64,000 nt of DNA from Flaccisagitta enflata. Lineage: Eukaryota; Chaetognatha; Sagittoidea; Aphragmophora. A model generated the notes under the pieces. The model searched no databases. It saw only the letters and a list, made by a program, of their open reading frames with translations, and was not told the DNA's origin. The position numbers and the translations under genes were made by a program. Within the stretch, counting starts at the first letter, position 1, and each line of letters begins with the position of its first letter. Below are positions 50,006 through 61,768 of the stretch, piece by piece. The stretch lies in the NCBI GenBank assembly GCA_965153355.1, contig OZ231126.1:66402001-66466000 (forward strand), written 5' to 3'.

Positions 50006-50658
50006 AGAAAAGAGACACAGAGAAAAACGGACAGACAGAAAAATACTAAGTGAATATGGTGAATATAGGGCCGAACGACTGGCTTCTGCAGTCGCGTGAG
50101 GGGAGACGCGATTAAGACAGATGACGAAACTGATCTCATGTACATTGACAAACAAAAGGGTAAAGACCGGAAACGACAAAGGCAAATGTTGAATGTGACA
50201 TTCAACGTGTTTAAACTTTGCAACAAAACAAAACAAGACAAATTCGTAGAATTGAATAAGCCAAAAAAATAAAACAAAAACAAAATAAGCATCAATCTGC
50301 GAAAGATGCATCGCCCAAACAAATTGAGTAAGTGAACTTATTCGCAGAGGTGATTATATATTTCTCGTAGGTCTTTTGATATTCATCAAATGAGTTTTGC
50401 CTATAGAAACCATGTAAAATACATATGATTGTAATTTTAAATACTTTTACACAGCACATCTGCTGCAAAAATAAATGATTTGAGTTTTGATAAAAGTGTC
50501 TACACAATTTCGCATATGTGTTCACTTATCGCGGAATTGATCTTAAAATTCACCCTAGATTGGTAGCATTTGCTTAAAGCAAACAACTCATTAAAATGAA
50601 ACAAATCTGGAGCTCAATTTGTTTCTGCCTAGTACCTTCCTATGGTTTATGTATTTTT
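50006..50658. other. Unique sequence, nothing recognised
   Basis: AT-rich, with AAACAAAACAAGAC-like patches near 50222-50285. No gene is seen. Confidence 0.5.
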
Positions 50659-50778
50659 TAGTCGCGGACACGCGACTCTACACCTTGCCGTGTCGGTCGG
50701 TCGGTCTATCCGTCCGTTGGTCTCTCCGTAACATTTTGAATTCCGAGCGCCACTGGATTGCCGTGTATCCAGCTTTGT
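50659..50778 (+). mobile_element. R1 element, short copy
   Basis: Hairpin GTCGCG-GACA-CGCGAC, CTCTACACCTTGCCGTGTCG, GGTC tract, TTTTGAATTCCGAGCG and the end GCCGTGTATCCAGCTTTG. The GCTCCTGCCCA part is deleted. Same subfamily as 16917 and 62511. Confidence 0.8.
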
Positions 50779-51084
50779 TTTCATGGTGTCTGTATACTTG
50801 TGAGCGAGAGGGTAGTGTATAAAGAGATGTCTAACACTTTTCAAATGCGACCTATCTGGGCTCCGTGGCTCAATTGTTTAGAAGCAGAGCTATCTGTCTA
50901 AGAAAGTATTAATCGGAAATTCAAGAAGCCGCAATGAAGTGGTTTCAAAACTAACCGCTCACCTCATCTCGGATCAAACGGACGAAGAATGAGCCTCCTC
51001 ATTAGTTTATAGCTAATAGTTCTTAGTAGGTGTGTATGTTTGTATGAAACTGTCATATTCTGACGAATAAAAGATCATTCATAA
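50779..51084. other. Unique sequence, nothing recognised
   Basis: GGGCTCCGTGGCTCAATTGT near 50859 has a weak resemblance to the 5' part of a tRNA, without a matching 3' part. Confidence 0.4.
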
Positions 51085-51175
51085 ACAAGGCCGGATACAC
51101 AGCTACCCTAGTCGCGTGCGGGTGGGCAGGAGCAGTGCTGGAGGGGGCATCTGGGCAGGAGCAGTATGCTCAACA

Positions 51176-51692
51176 GGTCGGCCAAGGGCAATATGTTGTC
51201 AGCGATACCCGTTAACCTGCTTTGCATGGTTGTGAATCAGAGTGAGAGAAAGCAGGGCAGCGGCCCCAAAGGGGACAAAGTCCTGTAGAACACAGGAGGA
51301 CTTTTGTTCGTCTGTCCGTCCATCCATCCTTCCATCAGTCCCTCTCAGGCCTGAATTCTGCCCTCTCAGGCCTTGAATCTGAGGGGGCACATTTAAGGCC
51401 TGAGAGGACAGGTTTCAAGAATTTTGAGCCTCGAGGCTGGGATTTGAGCCTTGAAGCTGGGATTTGAGCCTCGAGGCTGGGATTTGAGCCTCGAGGCTGG
51501 GATTTGAGCCTCGAGGCTGGGATTTGGACCTCGAGGCTGGGATTTGAGCCTCGAGGCTGGGATTTGAGCCTCGAGGCTGGGATTTGAGCCTCGAGGCGGG
51601 GGGAGGGGGGACGCATGTACGGACGGACGAACAAATGAAAGTCCCCCTGTGTTCTACAGGACATCGTCCCCTTTAGGGCCGCTGCCCAAAAA
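51176..51692 (+). mobile_element. CAGCGGCC element (j), type I and II core
   Basis: Left unit GGTCGGCCAAGGGCAATATG, stem to AAGCAGGGCA, hairpins GGCCCCAAAGGGG and CCTGTAGAACACAGG, then a few CTCTCAGGCCTGAATTCTGC units and about eight GAGCCTCGAGGCTGGGATTT units, then the right arm. It lies inside the R1 copy, in an A-run. Confidence 0.88.
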
Positions 51693-51705
51693 CGCCAAAA
51701 AGGTA

Positions 51706-52206
51706 AATAGTCGCAAATGCGTTAGATGGTCAGCCGTACCCGTGCCCTGTCTAAGTAGGTTGTAGTTAAAGTTGGGGGGGGGAGCATGGCAGCGGCCTCG
51801 AAGGGGTCGATGACCTATGCTTTCACACATTATGTGACACATATGGGGGATTTTCTCTTCCTCCTTCTTCTTCATCCTCCCCCTCAAATCCCAGTCTCGA
51901 GGCCCAAATTCCAGTCTTGAGGCCCAAATCCCAGTCTTGAGGCCCAGATTCCAGCCATTTGGGCCTCAAGGCTAGGATCTGGACCTCTTGGCTGAGATTT
52001 TGACCTTGAGGCTGAAATTTGGGCTTCAAGACTGACATCTGGGCCTCCAGGCTAGGATTTAGGCCTTAAGGCTAGGATTTGGGCCTTGAGGCTTGGATTT
52101 GGGCCTCAAGACTGGGATTTGGGCCTCAAGACTGAAATATGGGCCTCAAGACTGGGATTTGAGTGAAAGCATAGGTCATCGACCCCTTTGGGGCCGCTGC
52201 CCAAAA
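51706..52206 (+). mobile_element. CAGCGGCC element (k), CCTATG type
   Basis: Left unit ATAGTCGCAAATGCGTTAGA, GGTCAGCCGTACCCGTGCCC, arm GGCCTCGAAGGGGTC, GACCTATGCTTTCACACATT, a core of about 20-21-bp units (GGGCCTCAAGACTGGGATTT), then AAAGCATAGGTCATCGACCC and GGGGCCGCTGCCCAAAA. It interrupts the R1 A-run before GGGGACCGACC. Confidence 0.87.
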
Positions 52207-52367
52207 GGGGACCGACCAACCGACCAACCGACCAACCGACCAACCGACCAACCGACCAACCAACCAACCAACCGACCAACCGACCAACCGACCAACCAAC
52301 CAACCGACCAACCGACCAACCAACCAACTGACCAACCGACCGACGGACCAACATAGGGTGGTGTACC

Positions 52368-52940
52368 ATCTTGGCTATAAATATAAGAACAGCTTTAAAG
52401 CGTCATAACTCGCTTATTCTTAATCGCAGAGAGATGATTTTTTTTTTCTCAAAATTTGCATCTTCAAAAAATCTATCAAATGAGACCAAGTTTGTTCCTG
52501 TATCTTTATTCGTTTAGAAATGAGAGCCAAATGAATAAAACCGATGCTTTTTGCATGTGTGGTTGGGCAAATCTTTCTTAGTTTATGGAGAATGGCGGAC
52601 TGGCACACTGCGCCAATTGTACTGTAAGATGGACTAGTTAAGCTCGTCTAGGGTTAGCCTACATGAATTTGGATCTCAATCCAATTGACAGATTCAAACG
52701 AAAAACCTGCAGAAACAGGGGAAAACAACATTCAAATGAATCGCATAAATGGTTTGAAACAATATTACTTCAGAGTACCTCCATTCTCTCTGCGAGTCAA
52801 TGCCAAAGTGAGTGCAGGTGGTAGTGGATGCCCAACATGGTCATACTAAATATTAGATGCAGTCTGATATGTTTGCTGCTCACTTCTAGTCAATAAATCA
52901 ACTTATACACCTACTGTTCTTATATCTATGGCCAAGATGG
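52368..52940. mobile_element. TA-flanked MITE, 573 bp, inside R1
   Basis: Starts CCATCTTGGCTATAAATATA and ends TATATCTATGGCCAAGATGG; the inverted match extends to AGAACAG. TA flanks both sides (52366-52367, 52941-52942), and the flanking R1 sequence reads GTG-TA-GAGTCGCG, giving the empty site by comparison with other R1 copies. No transposase. Confidence 0.85.
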
Positions 52941-52982
52941 TAGAGTCGCGTAGCACGCGACTAAAAACCTGAGCTACCTGGC

Positions 52983-53468
52983 CACGGCGTCCAGGAACAA
53001 ACCATAGGTCGTAAAAAATGGTCAAAACTTGTGACCTAGTGGAATGTCCTTTATAATGCATTAGCTACATATAAAGGGCTAAAACGAAAAAATTGGTTTG
53101 GAAATGTACAAAAAATAGTTTATTAATAGAAAAAAAAAAATTTCTTAAGTTGAAAATTGTATTCAAAGGCTCTTAACATGTAAAGAATATGTAAAAAAAT
53201 TGCCAACAGTTCTACACAACTGCTTTTATTACCTAAAGTTTGTAAAAAAGAATTTTTCTTTAAATTCTTTGTAACTGTAAATATCATTTATAGCTTAAAG
53301 ATACATAAAAATGCTTTATTTTTGCTTTTTTTGGGATACAATTACTGTTTTTCAAAGCCGATTTTTTGTACCCCTCATTTATAGCTTATTTATCAAAAAA
53401 AGATATTTCCTATAAGTCACAAATCTTGACCATTTTTTACGACCTAGGGTTTGTTCCTGGACGCCGTG
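52983..53468. mobile_element. MITE with about 55-bp inverted ends
   Basis: The left end CACGGCGTCCAGGAACAAAC continues CCATAGGTCGTAAAAAATGG and TCAAAACTTGTGAC; the right end mirrors it with few mismatches (ending GTTTGTTCCTGGACGCCGTG). The 486-bp AT-rich element has no ORF. A clear target duplication was not found, so the superfamily is open. Confidence 0.75.
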
Positions 53469-53671
53469 TGTCGAAGTGACATAAAAAGGGTCTCTCTCTC
53501 TTTCTCTCTCTCTCTCTGCTCTCACCACCGGCGCCGCGCCTGGGAGCGTCTCGGAAGGAAAAGGAAGAGGCATAAATCTTGGCGGATCAAATCATTCCTC
53601 TTGTCGTCGGCAAAACGTCCACCATTTATCAGTTTTAAGCTCATTTGAGACGAGAGCGCATCACCGATGCC

Positions 53672-53749
<78 letters not shown>

Positions 53750-53952
53750 TTTATTTGCATCTCTGTCTGTTATTGGTTCTATCCGTCTGTCTGTCTGTCT
53801 GTTACACTTTCCTTTTACTCATTCTAGTTACAAATTTAAAACCTTTCAAATATCTAACTTAAACTTTTCAAACGAACAGCCGCATCATCTAAGATCATCT
53901 AACATCACTCTTGTAATCATTACGTTAACTTTTATTTTCAGTCCTGGCTTTT
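53469..53952. other. Unique sequence with (CT)n then (CTGT)n
   Basis: A CT tract spans 53674-53750 and a short CTGT run lies near 53782-53802. Nothing coding is supported. Confidence 0.6.
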
Positions 53953-54684
53953 GGGCAGCGGCCCCGAAGGGGCCGATGACCTATGCTTTCACACATAGGG
54001 GAAATTTCTCCTTCTTCTCCGTCCACCCCCTTCGAAGCTCATATCCTAGCCTTGAGGCTCAAATCCCAGCTCCGAGGCCCAAATCTTAGCCTCGAGGCCC
54101 AAAGCCTAGCCTTGAGGCCCAAATTCTAGCCTTGGGGCTCAAATCCCAGCCTTGAGCCTCAAATCCCAGCCTTGAGCCTTAAATCCCAGCCTTGAGCCTC
54201 AAATTCCAGCCTCGAGGCTCAAATCCCAGCCTTTAGGCTCAAATACCAGCCTTTAGGCTCAAACACCAGCCTTTAGGCTCAAATACCAGCCTTTAGGCTC
54301 AAATCCCAGCTTCAAGTCTCAAATCCCAGCCTCGAGGCTCAAATCCCAGCCTCAAGGTTCAAATCACAGCCTCAAGGCTCAAATCACAGCCTCAAGGCTC
54401 AAATCACAGCCTCGAGGCTCAAATCACAGCCTCAAGACTCAAATCACAGCCCAAAGGCTCAAATCACAGCCTCATGGCTCAAATCACAGCCTTGAAGATC
54501 AAATCACAGCCTAAAGGCTTTAATCCTAATGTCTATGCTCAAATTCAAGCCTGAAGCTTCAAAACTTACTGAGCATAGGTCATCGGCTCCTTCGGGGCCG
54601 CTGCCCCTCTCACCATCACACACCCACATTTACTCACATAGGGGCAACGGGTACCGCTGACCATCTAACACTTTTGCGACTATT
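53953..54684 (-). mobile_element. CAGCGGCC element (l), type II core
   Basis: Minus-strand copy. From the right: AATAGTCGCAAAAGTGTTAG, GGTCAGCGGTACCCGTTGCC, stem TGCCCCT...AGGGGCA, hairpin GGCCCCGAAGGAGCC, then about 23 core units (AAATCCCAGCCTCGAGGCTC) and the outer arm with CCTATGCTTTCACACATAGG and GGCCCCTTCGGGGCCGCTGC. It lies in a T-run. Confidence 0.88.
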
Positions 54685-55500
54685 TTCTTCTCCTTCTTCT
54701 TTTTGTCTTTTTTTTTGTCTTTTTTTTTTTTTTTATTTTTTTTTCTTTTTTTTTTCTAGCAGATACCCCAGTCTGTGACAAGCTTTGAGTCTGACGTAGG
54801 AACGTTTAGAAGAATGCAATGAGCAGAGATATACAATTTGTTTCACATCAGCATAACAAGTCACCACAACTGTTGTTGTTTTTCTTTTTTTTTCTTTTTT
54901 TTCTTCTACTTCTTCTTATTCTTCTTCTTCTTCTTCTTCCTATTCTTCTTTTTTTTCTTTTCCTCCTCCTCTTCTTCTTCTCCTTCTTCTTCTTCCTCTT
55001 TTTTCTTTTTTTTCTTTTCCTCCTCTTCTTCCTTTTCATCTTCATTTCTCTTTCATTTCTTCTTCTTCTCTTCCTCATTTTTTTATTGTCCTTTCCTTTT
55101 TCTTCTTCTTCTACTTCTTCTTCTTTTTCTTCTTCTTCTTCTTCTTCTTCTTCTTCTTCTTCTTCTTCTTCTTCTTCTTCTTCTTCTTCTTCCTCATTTT
55201 CATTTTCTTTTTTTCTCTCCTTTTAATCCTTCTTCTTCTTTTTTACCTTCTTCTTCTTCTAATTTGCCTTCTTTTTCTTTTCCTTTTTCTTCTTTTTCTT
55301 TTTTTTTTCTTATTCTTTTTCTTTTCGCCTTTTTCTCCTTCTTCTTCTTTACCTTCTTCTTCTTTACCTTCTTCTTCTTCTTCTTCTTCTTCTTCTATTC
55401 TGTCTTCATCTTTTTGTTTTTCTTTTTCTTTTTTTTTTCTTTTTCTTCCCCTTCATCTTCTTATTCCTCTTTTTCCCTTTTTTGTTGAGTCTCAATGTTG
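54685..55500 (+). repeat. Long pyrimidine tract, (CTT)n-rich
   Basis: T-runs and CTT repeats from about 54685 to 55480, purest at 55132-55190, interrupted by a unique stretch at 54760-54880. Open frames of Phe, Leu or Ser are artefacts. Confidence 0.93.
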
Positions 55501-55690
55501 TTATGCTGCTGTCATCATTTTTGTCACCGTCATCATTGTTATTGCCTTCATCTGTGTCGCCATCTAAAGGTAGTCCCGCAGTTGCAATGGCGCATTTCTA
55601 AAAATTCTGACGATTGGTAACTCCCTCTCTTTCTCTTTATTTCTTCCCCCTTCCCTTTCTCTATCTCTCCCTCTTTCTCTTTTTCTCCCT

Positions 55691-56000
<310 letters not shown>

Positions 56001-56011
56001 AATGTTGTTGC

Positions 56012-56048
<37 letters not shown>

Positions 56049-56086
56049 GATATTGTTGTTGTTTTTAGTACATTTGCTATTGTCAG

Positions 56087-56175
<89 letters not shown>

Positions 56176-56196
56176 ACTCAAGGTTGTTGTTGCTGT

Positions 56197-56228
<32 letters not shown>

Positions 56229-56446
56229 TTGTTGCTGTTGTTGCTGTTGTTGTTGTTGTTGTTACCTGCCGCTGCTGTTGTTGTTGTTGTTGCTGTTGTT
56301 GCTGTTGCTGTTGTTGTTGCTGTTGTTGTTGTTGTTGTTGTTTTGCTGTTGTTTTTTGTTGTTGTTGTTGTTGTTGTTGTTGTTGCTGTTGCTGCTGTTG
56401 TTGTTGCTGTTGTTGTAAATGTATTTTTTAGTAAGTTTTCATTGTC

Positions 56447-56483
<37 letters not shown>

Positions 56484-56588
56484 ACAGTTGTTGTTGTTGT
56501 TGTTGTTGTTGTTGTTGCTATTCCTGCCGCTGTTGTTGTTGCTGCTGTTGTTGTTGTTGTTGTTGTTGTTGCTGCGTTGTTGCGTTGC

Positions 56589-56623
<35 letters not shown>

Positions 56624-56649
56624 TTGTTGTTGCCGTTTGTTGCTGTTGC

Positions 56650-56732
<83 letters not shown>

Positions 56733-56860
56733 GTGGGGATGGCGGTGGTGGTGGTGGTTGTGGTGGTAGTGGTGATGGGGGTGGTGGTGGTGGTGGTGGT
56801 GGTGGTGGTGGTGGTAGTGGTGGTGGTGGCGGTGGAGGTGGAGGTGATGGTGGTGTTTAT
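56001..56860 (+). repeat. (GTT)n/(GCT)n tract passing into (GGT)n
   Basis: About 720 bp of GTT with GCT and GTC variants, then about 130 bp of GGT from 56731. The 501-codon open frame through it reads Val, Cys or Leu runs and is an artefact. Confidence 0.97.
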
Positions 56861-56985
56861 CCTTGTTAACCTGGCGCCCCACTGCGTTGAATCATTGAGA
56901 GTTACGAGGTTTTTAAATCAATATATTTGCGTTATGGCGCCGTTTGGCCATCATTTCATCAAGAAGAAAGACACAGCCACTGTCC

Positions 56986-57623
<638 letters not shown>

Positions 57624-57631
57624 GCATACAA

Positions 57632-57888
57632 TAGGGTGGTCGGGGATAAGGGTCTAATTTCAAAATATGACATTCTCTAATTTATTGTTTTAATGTGCTA
57701 CATTCAAAGGTTTTCCCACAAGTAAAGGTCTGGATTTGAAGATGAAACCATGTTGGCAATACCAAAGGCAAGGCCCTTTGTTTGATTTTCCACCCTAACT
57801 TATGAGAAATCCTTTTTCTAATAAATATTTGTGCAAATGTCCTGAGTATATTAATTTACAGAATTTGACACAATTCCCGACCACCCTA
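57632..57888. mobile_element. hAT-like MITE, 257 bp, perfect 8-bp target duplication
   Basis: Starts TAGGGTGGTCGGGGATAAGG and ends TTCCCGACCACCCTA; the first 13 bases are perfectly inverted. It is flanked by GCATACAA on both sides (57624-57631, 57889-57896). An 8-bp duplication with TAGGG ends supports hAT. No transposase. The ends differ from those at 978 and 3437. Confidence 0.87.
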
Positions 57889-57896
57889 GCATACAA

Positions 57897-58782
57897 TTGA
57901 ATCGCGTTTCTCCGGGTTCCAAAGGACTACAAATCTTATCAGCAATAAATGGAATTCTGTTTTATCTAATATAGGAAAAGAAAAGAGATAAGTCGAATGG
58001 ACTTTGAATATCCATCCATTGTACACCGAAGTTAATACGTTGGACAGTGCTGTTGGGTGAGGTGCGGTATTCGCTTCTCGCCAGCAGAAATTGTATCCAA
58101 GATGCGGTACCGCATCTTGGCAGCTGAAGCCATACATGTAATCGCATCACAGAAAATGCTGAAACTACTTCAAAGTAACGTCCACCAACATGGACGAGTC
58201 ATCTTTTCTGTCTGTTTGATCGACCACATTTTTTTCTTTGCATAGAGTGTTAGTACTCTCTCTTCTTGCCCCCTCCCTCTCTCCCCACCCACCCCCCTAT
58301 CCGTCCATCACCTTCTTGAATTGCTCGTCACATTTCTTTTGACATATTTCGTAGGCACGTGTTTTTTCATCAAGCTGTATAGCTCTTGAAGATTATATAT
58401 TCATTGAATATCACAGCTAATCTAATCTTAGTGATGGAACTAACATATGCAGGGATTTTTGAATCGATGTGCAAAGGCTGTCTAAGTGAACTAATATAGA
58501 GGATAAAACCCAGAAACCCCATCAAAATATTCGGGAAGAGGAAGAGGAAAAGTCTTTGTTAAACCAATGGGAGGCGGACCGACCATTGGCAAATGAAGCA
58601 ATAATATTGTTATGATACCTAATTAGCTTCCACAAACGCCGGAACATTTGAGGACACGCAACGCTTTAAGGCTATCGTTGCTTCAAAATGAAGTGACCCT
58701 GAATTTTTGTTTCTCTTATACAATGTCGAATACCTGTGTAAGAAACCCCTACAAAAAATTTCAGAAAATTGAAAAATAACAT
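57897..58782. other. Unique sequence with a 24-bp perfect palindrome
   Basis: At 58097-58120 the half-site CCAAGATGCGGT is followed without spacer by its exact complement. No gene is supported around it. Confidence 0.55.
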
Positions 58783-59092
58783 ATATAGGCAATTTTTCAG
58801 ACCCTCGCTAGACTGACTGAGGCAATGTGGGGCGCTGAAATTTTTTCTGAAGAGAGAGGAGACATGTGGCTAGGGTAGACCTGGAAAGAAAATTTAAATT
58901 TTGATATTTTACATACAAAAAATCTGAGAAGAAATCTGTAAAATGTAACCATAAAGAGGCTAGTAGCTTTTTTGGGAATTTGTTTCAGGTCTACCCTAGA
59001 AACATGTCTTCTCTCTCTTCATTAAAGATTTCAGCTTCCTACGTTGCCCCAGTCAGGCTAGCAAGTGTCTAGAAAAATGACAATATTTTGCT
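58783..59092. mobile_element. Inverted-repeat (MITE-like) element
   Basis: Arms of about 100 bp (58783-58886 and 58984-59092) share GAGAGAGGAGACATGT, CTAGGGTAGACCTG and GCTAGACTGACTGAGGCAA-like blocks in inverted order, with about 75% identity by eye. Outer limits and target duplication are not clear. Confidence 0.55.
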
Positions 59093-59660
59093 ATTCATTA
59101 AAGAAAAAAATCGTAAGAAATACAGGGTAAAGGTACAACTTATGAACGATTTTTTCAACAACTCTTTTTTAGTCTCCCTAACTCTCAGTTTTAAAGCACA
59201 ATTTCATAGAAGCAGTCAGCGTCTGTGGCTGGTGAGTAGATCGCCTGACATGAGCACTGTGATAATGCGCAGGGTGAGAATAGAGATTAATTTCTAGAAA
59301 CATTGACCTGGGAAATAGAGTTTCTGATTAAGGAGGGGCAGACACCCTCCTTAAGTCTTATTGTTCAAATCCTCCTCCGCTACATTGATAATTTTCATTC
59401 TTTCCTCTTTGCTTGACCAAAGCATTCCTGATTTTGTTTTCGCTTTGTAATTTGGGTCAGGCAAATGCTCTATAGTTGAAAATTGAAAGAGAGACCCTCT
59501 TAACGCACATTAGTCATGAAAACAGATTTTTAAATATTCGACTATCTTGAGGAAATGTAGGACTTAAGGGGCTTTGTCTGTCTGTCTGTCTGTTGGACTA
59601 TCTGTTGGTTTGTCATGTTTGAGTAAAAAACGCAAAAAACATGCTTTTTTTTTGCAGCAG
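59093..59660. other. Unique sequence, nothing recognised
   Basis: No gene or repeat family is seen. Confidence 0.5.
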
Positions 59661-59664
<4 letters not shown>

Positions 59665-59739
<75 letters not shown>

Positions 59740-59761
59740 AAGTGGGATTAGGTTGTTGTCG

Positions 59762-59852
<91 letters not shown>

Positions 59853-59880
59853 GGTTCTTGTTGTTGTTTTTGTTGTTGTT
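59665..59880 (+). repeat. (GT)n then (GTT)n microsatellites
   Basis: About 74 bp of GT, a short unique spacer AAGTGGGATTAGGTT, then about 95 bp of GTT and a degenerate tail. Confidence 0.97.
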
Positions 59881-60026
59881 GCCACGCGATTCTGATGAGA
59901 TTCACCTTCTACGGAAGATTGCCATCAGATCAAGTAACGAAGCATGGACATTAAGGTGAAGTAATTGTAAATGACTTGTCACATGTATCATAGCTAGAAT
60001 CAGAGCTGTCCGAAACCAATTTGATT

Positions 60027-60047
60027 GGGTTGGGGTGGGGTTGGGGG
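60027..60047 (+). other. G-quadruplex motif
   Basis: Four G-runs of 3, 4, 4 and 5 G with loops TT, T and TT. It is seen directly; folding and function are untested. Confidence 0.6.
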
Positions 60048-60145
60048 TTGGAAACCATTGTTCGCCCGTCTGCAATGATACTCTGACCAGGCGTGTAGTT
60101 AATGGAGTAGCGGGTAGCGCCAAAACTCGGCCTTTTGGGCAGTAG

Positions 60146-60202
60146 AAGAAGAAGAAGAAGAAGAAGAAGAAGAAGAAGAAGAAGAAGAAGAAGAAGAAGA
60201 AG

Positions 60203-60234
<32 letters not shown>

Positions 60235-60272
60235 CAAGAAGCAGAAGAAGAAGAAGAAGAAGAAGAAGAAGA

Positions 60273-60362
<90 letters not shown>
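60146..60362 (+). repeat. (AGA)n then (GA)n microsatellites
   Basis: About 90 bp of GAA/AGA, a break at 60232-60245, more AGA to 60277, then about 85 bp of GA. Confidence 0.97.
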
Positions 60363-60366
<4 letters not shown>

Positions 60367-60685
60367 AAAAGCACACGGAATTCATGGAAACAGTCTTGGA
60401 GCAGTAAGTTGAAAAGCTGCTAAGATCCGATGAACATAGCTTTGAAGGTGCGATGATCGGACCTTGGCAGCAACAGCACAACTGAAAAGGTTTTTGGCAC
60501 TTTTTTCGCATCTGAGCAGTTCCCCCGTTGGACAACCTTATTACTCCACAGTAAGGTAAGGACAAGAGCCTTTGGCGCTCTCAGTGGCGTTTAATCCGGA
60601 CTCATCGCCATATGTTTGAGCTTCGGAAATTCTCATTCTCAGGTCATTTTGGATGTCCCAAATTTTGTGCCAGGATGTCCCGGTA
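60363..60685. other. Unique sequence, nothing recognised
   Basis: No gene or repeat family is seen. Confidence 0.5.
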
Positions 60686-61304
60686 CTATCTTGCTAAAAA
60701 GTATATCGACAAGATACAATACAGTTCAATCTTTTATCAATTAATGCATTTAACATTTGTGAAATACGACTTTTACTTTGTGTGACCTTTTTTGGCATCA
60801 AGTTTAGCTTTCATAAGGCTTGGTATGGCTTTGTAAAGCAATTAAAGGTAGGATGGTGTGGTGTTTTCCCCACATCATGAAAGCAATTTTTTTCAGTGCA
60901 GCCTCCAACGTGACGCGTTCTTAATTCTACAGCTTCTTAATTTGAATTCACAATTCAGTCAGTTTGAGGTCTGTACTGTTTCCAAAGCAACCTGGAAACT
61001 ACTTCACGCCATGGTGGATGCTTCGTTTTCACGGTGCAGTGTGCCAGAGCAATACTCTTCCATAACAGGTGTCTTCCATAATTTCCAAAATCATAAAATG
61101 CAATTTTTTTGCTATTTTCTACTTGAAGTAGCAACTTTGTTTTGCTTGTCATTTCTAAACAAATAGACTTAGAATAATGCGGTTTGCGCTGTTAGATCGG
61201 AAATTTGATGAAGTTTTAAGACATCACCGATTTTCTTATGTTTGCATTATTTTTTTGGTACTTATGTCCCATAATGCTTGTCGATATATATATTAGCAAG
61301 ATAG
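60686..61304. mobile_element. TA-flanked MITE, 619 bp
   Basis: Starts CTATCTTGCTAAAAAGTATA and ends TATATATTAGCAAGATAG; the inverted match continues through TCGACAAG. TA flanks both sides (60684-60685, 61305-61306). A 102-codon open frame inside has no recognisable domain. The ends match 5853 and resemble 26065 and 52368. Confidence 0.8.
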
Positions 61305-61378
61305 TAGTCCCTGAAATCCAGGTTCTAAGGCTACGGTGTATCTCTGTCATATATTTTTATGGTTTTGTTGCCCCAATT

Positions 61379-61768
61379 TTTAGTCGCGTGCACGCGACTC
61401 TACAACCCGCTTTGTTGGTCCGTCTGTCCGTCCGTCCGTCGGTCCGTCCGTCCGTCCGTCGGTCTGTCCGTCCGTCCGTCCGTCACACTTTACTTTTTTG
61501 TACTATAACGTCAACTCTTAGGTCATTTTAAGTCATTTAAAGTCATTTATAGTTATTCTAAGTCATTTTTAGTCAGTCTAAGTCATTTTAAGTCATTTTA
61601 AGTCATTTTAAGTTATTTTAAGTTATTTTTGGTTTTTTGTTTTTTTAGTCATTTTAAGGCAATTTTGGTCATTTTAGGTCATTCTAAGTCATTGGAAGTC
61701 ATTCTAAGTCATTCTAAGTCACTCTTTGTCTGTAAGTCTCGCACGCGACTTATAGGTGTTGGCCTTGT
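61379..61768 (+). mobile_element. R1 element with AAGTCATTTT core
   Basis: Hairpin GTCGCG-TGCA-CGCGAC, CTCTACAACCCGCTTTG, GTCC/GGTC tract (61416-61484), then a 10-bp array AAGTCATTTT with variants (61513-61732), TCTCGCACGCGACTTATAGG and GGCCTTG. The 10-bp array replaces the usual GCTCCTGCCC part. Confidence 0.75.

Larger units (their letters stand above)
51085..52967 (-). mobile_element. R1 element interrupted by three insertions
   Basis: R1 begins at 51085 (CAAGGCCGGATACACAGCTA ... GGGCAGGAGC, ATGCTCAA). It is broken by CAGCGGCC elements at 51176-51692 and 51706-52206. It resumes with a GGACCGACCAACCGACC tract (52207-52340) and CAACATAGGGTGGTG, is broken again by the TA-flanked MITE at 52368-52940, and ends with the hairpin GTCGCG-TAGCA-CGCGAC plus A-run. 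The remnant AAAAACGCCAAAAAGGTAAA between the two CAGCGGCC copies matches the R1 interior. Confidence 0.82.

Noticed and set aside
50859-50935. tRNA-like start GGGCTCCGTGGCTCAATTGT
   Set aside because: No matching acceptor stem, T-loop GGTTCGA or anticodon arm could be placed downstream.
60858-61166. Open frame of 102 codons inside the 60686-61304 element
   Set aside because: The element has MITE length, no transposase motif is seen in the product, and related elements lack this frame.
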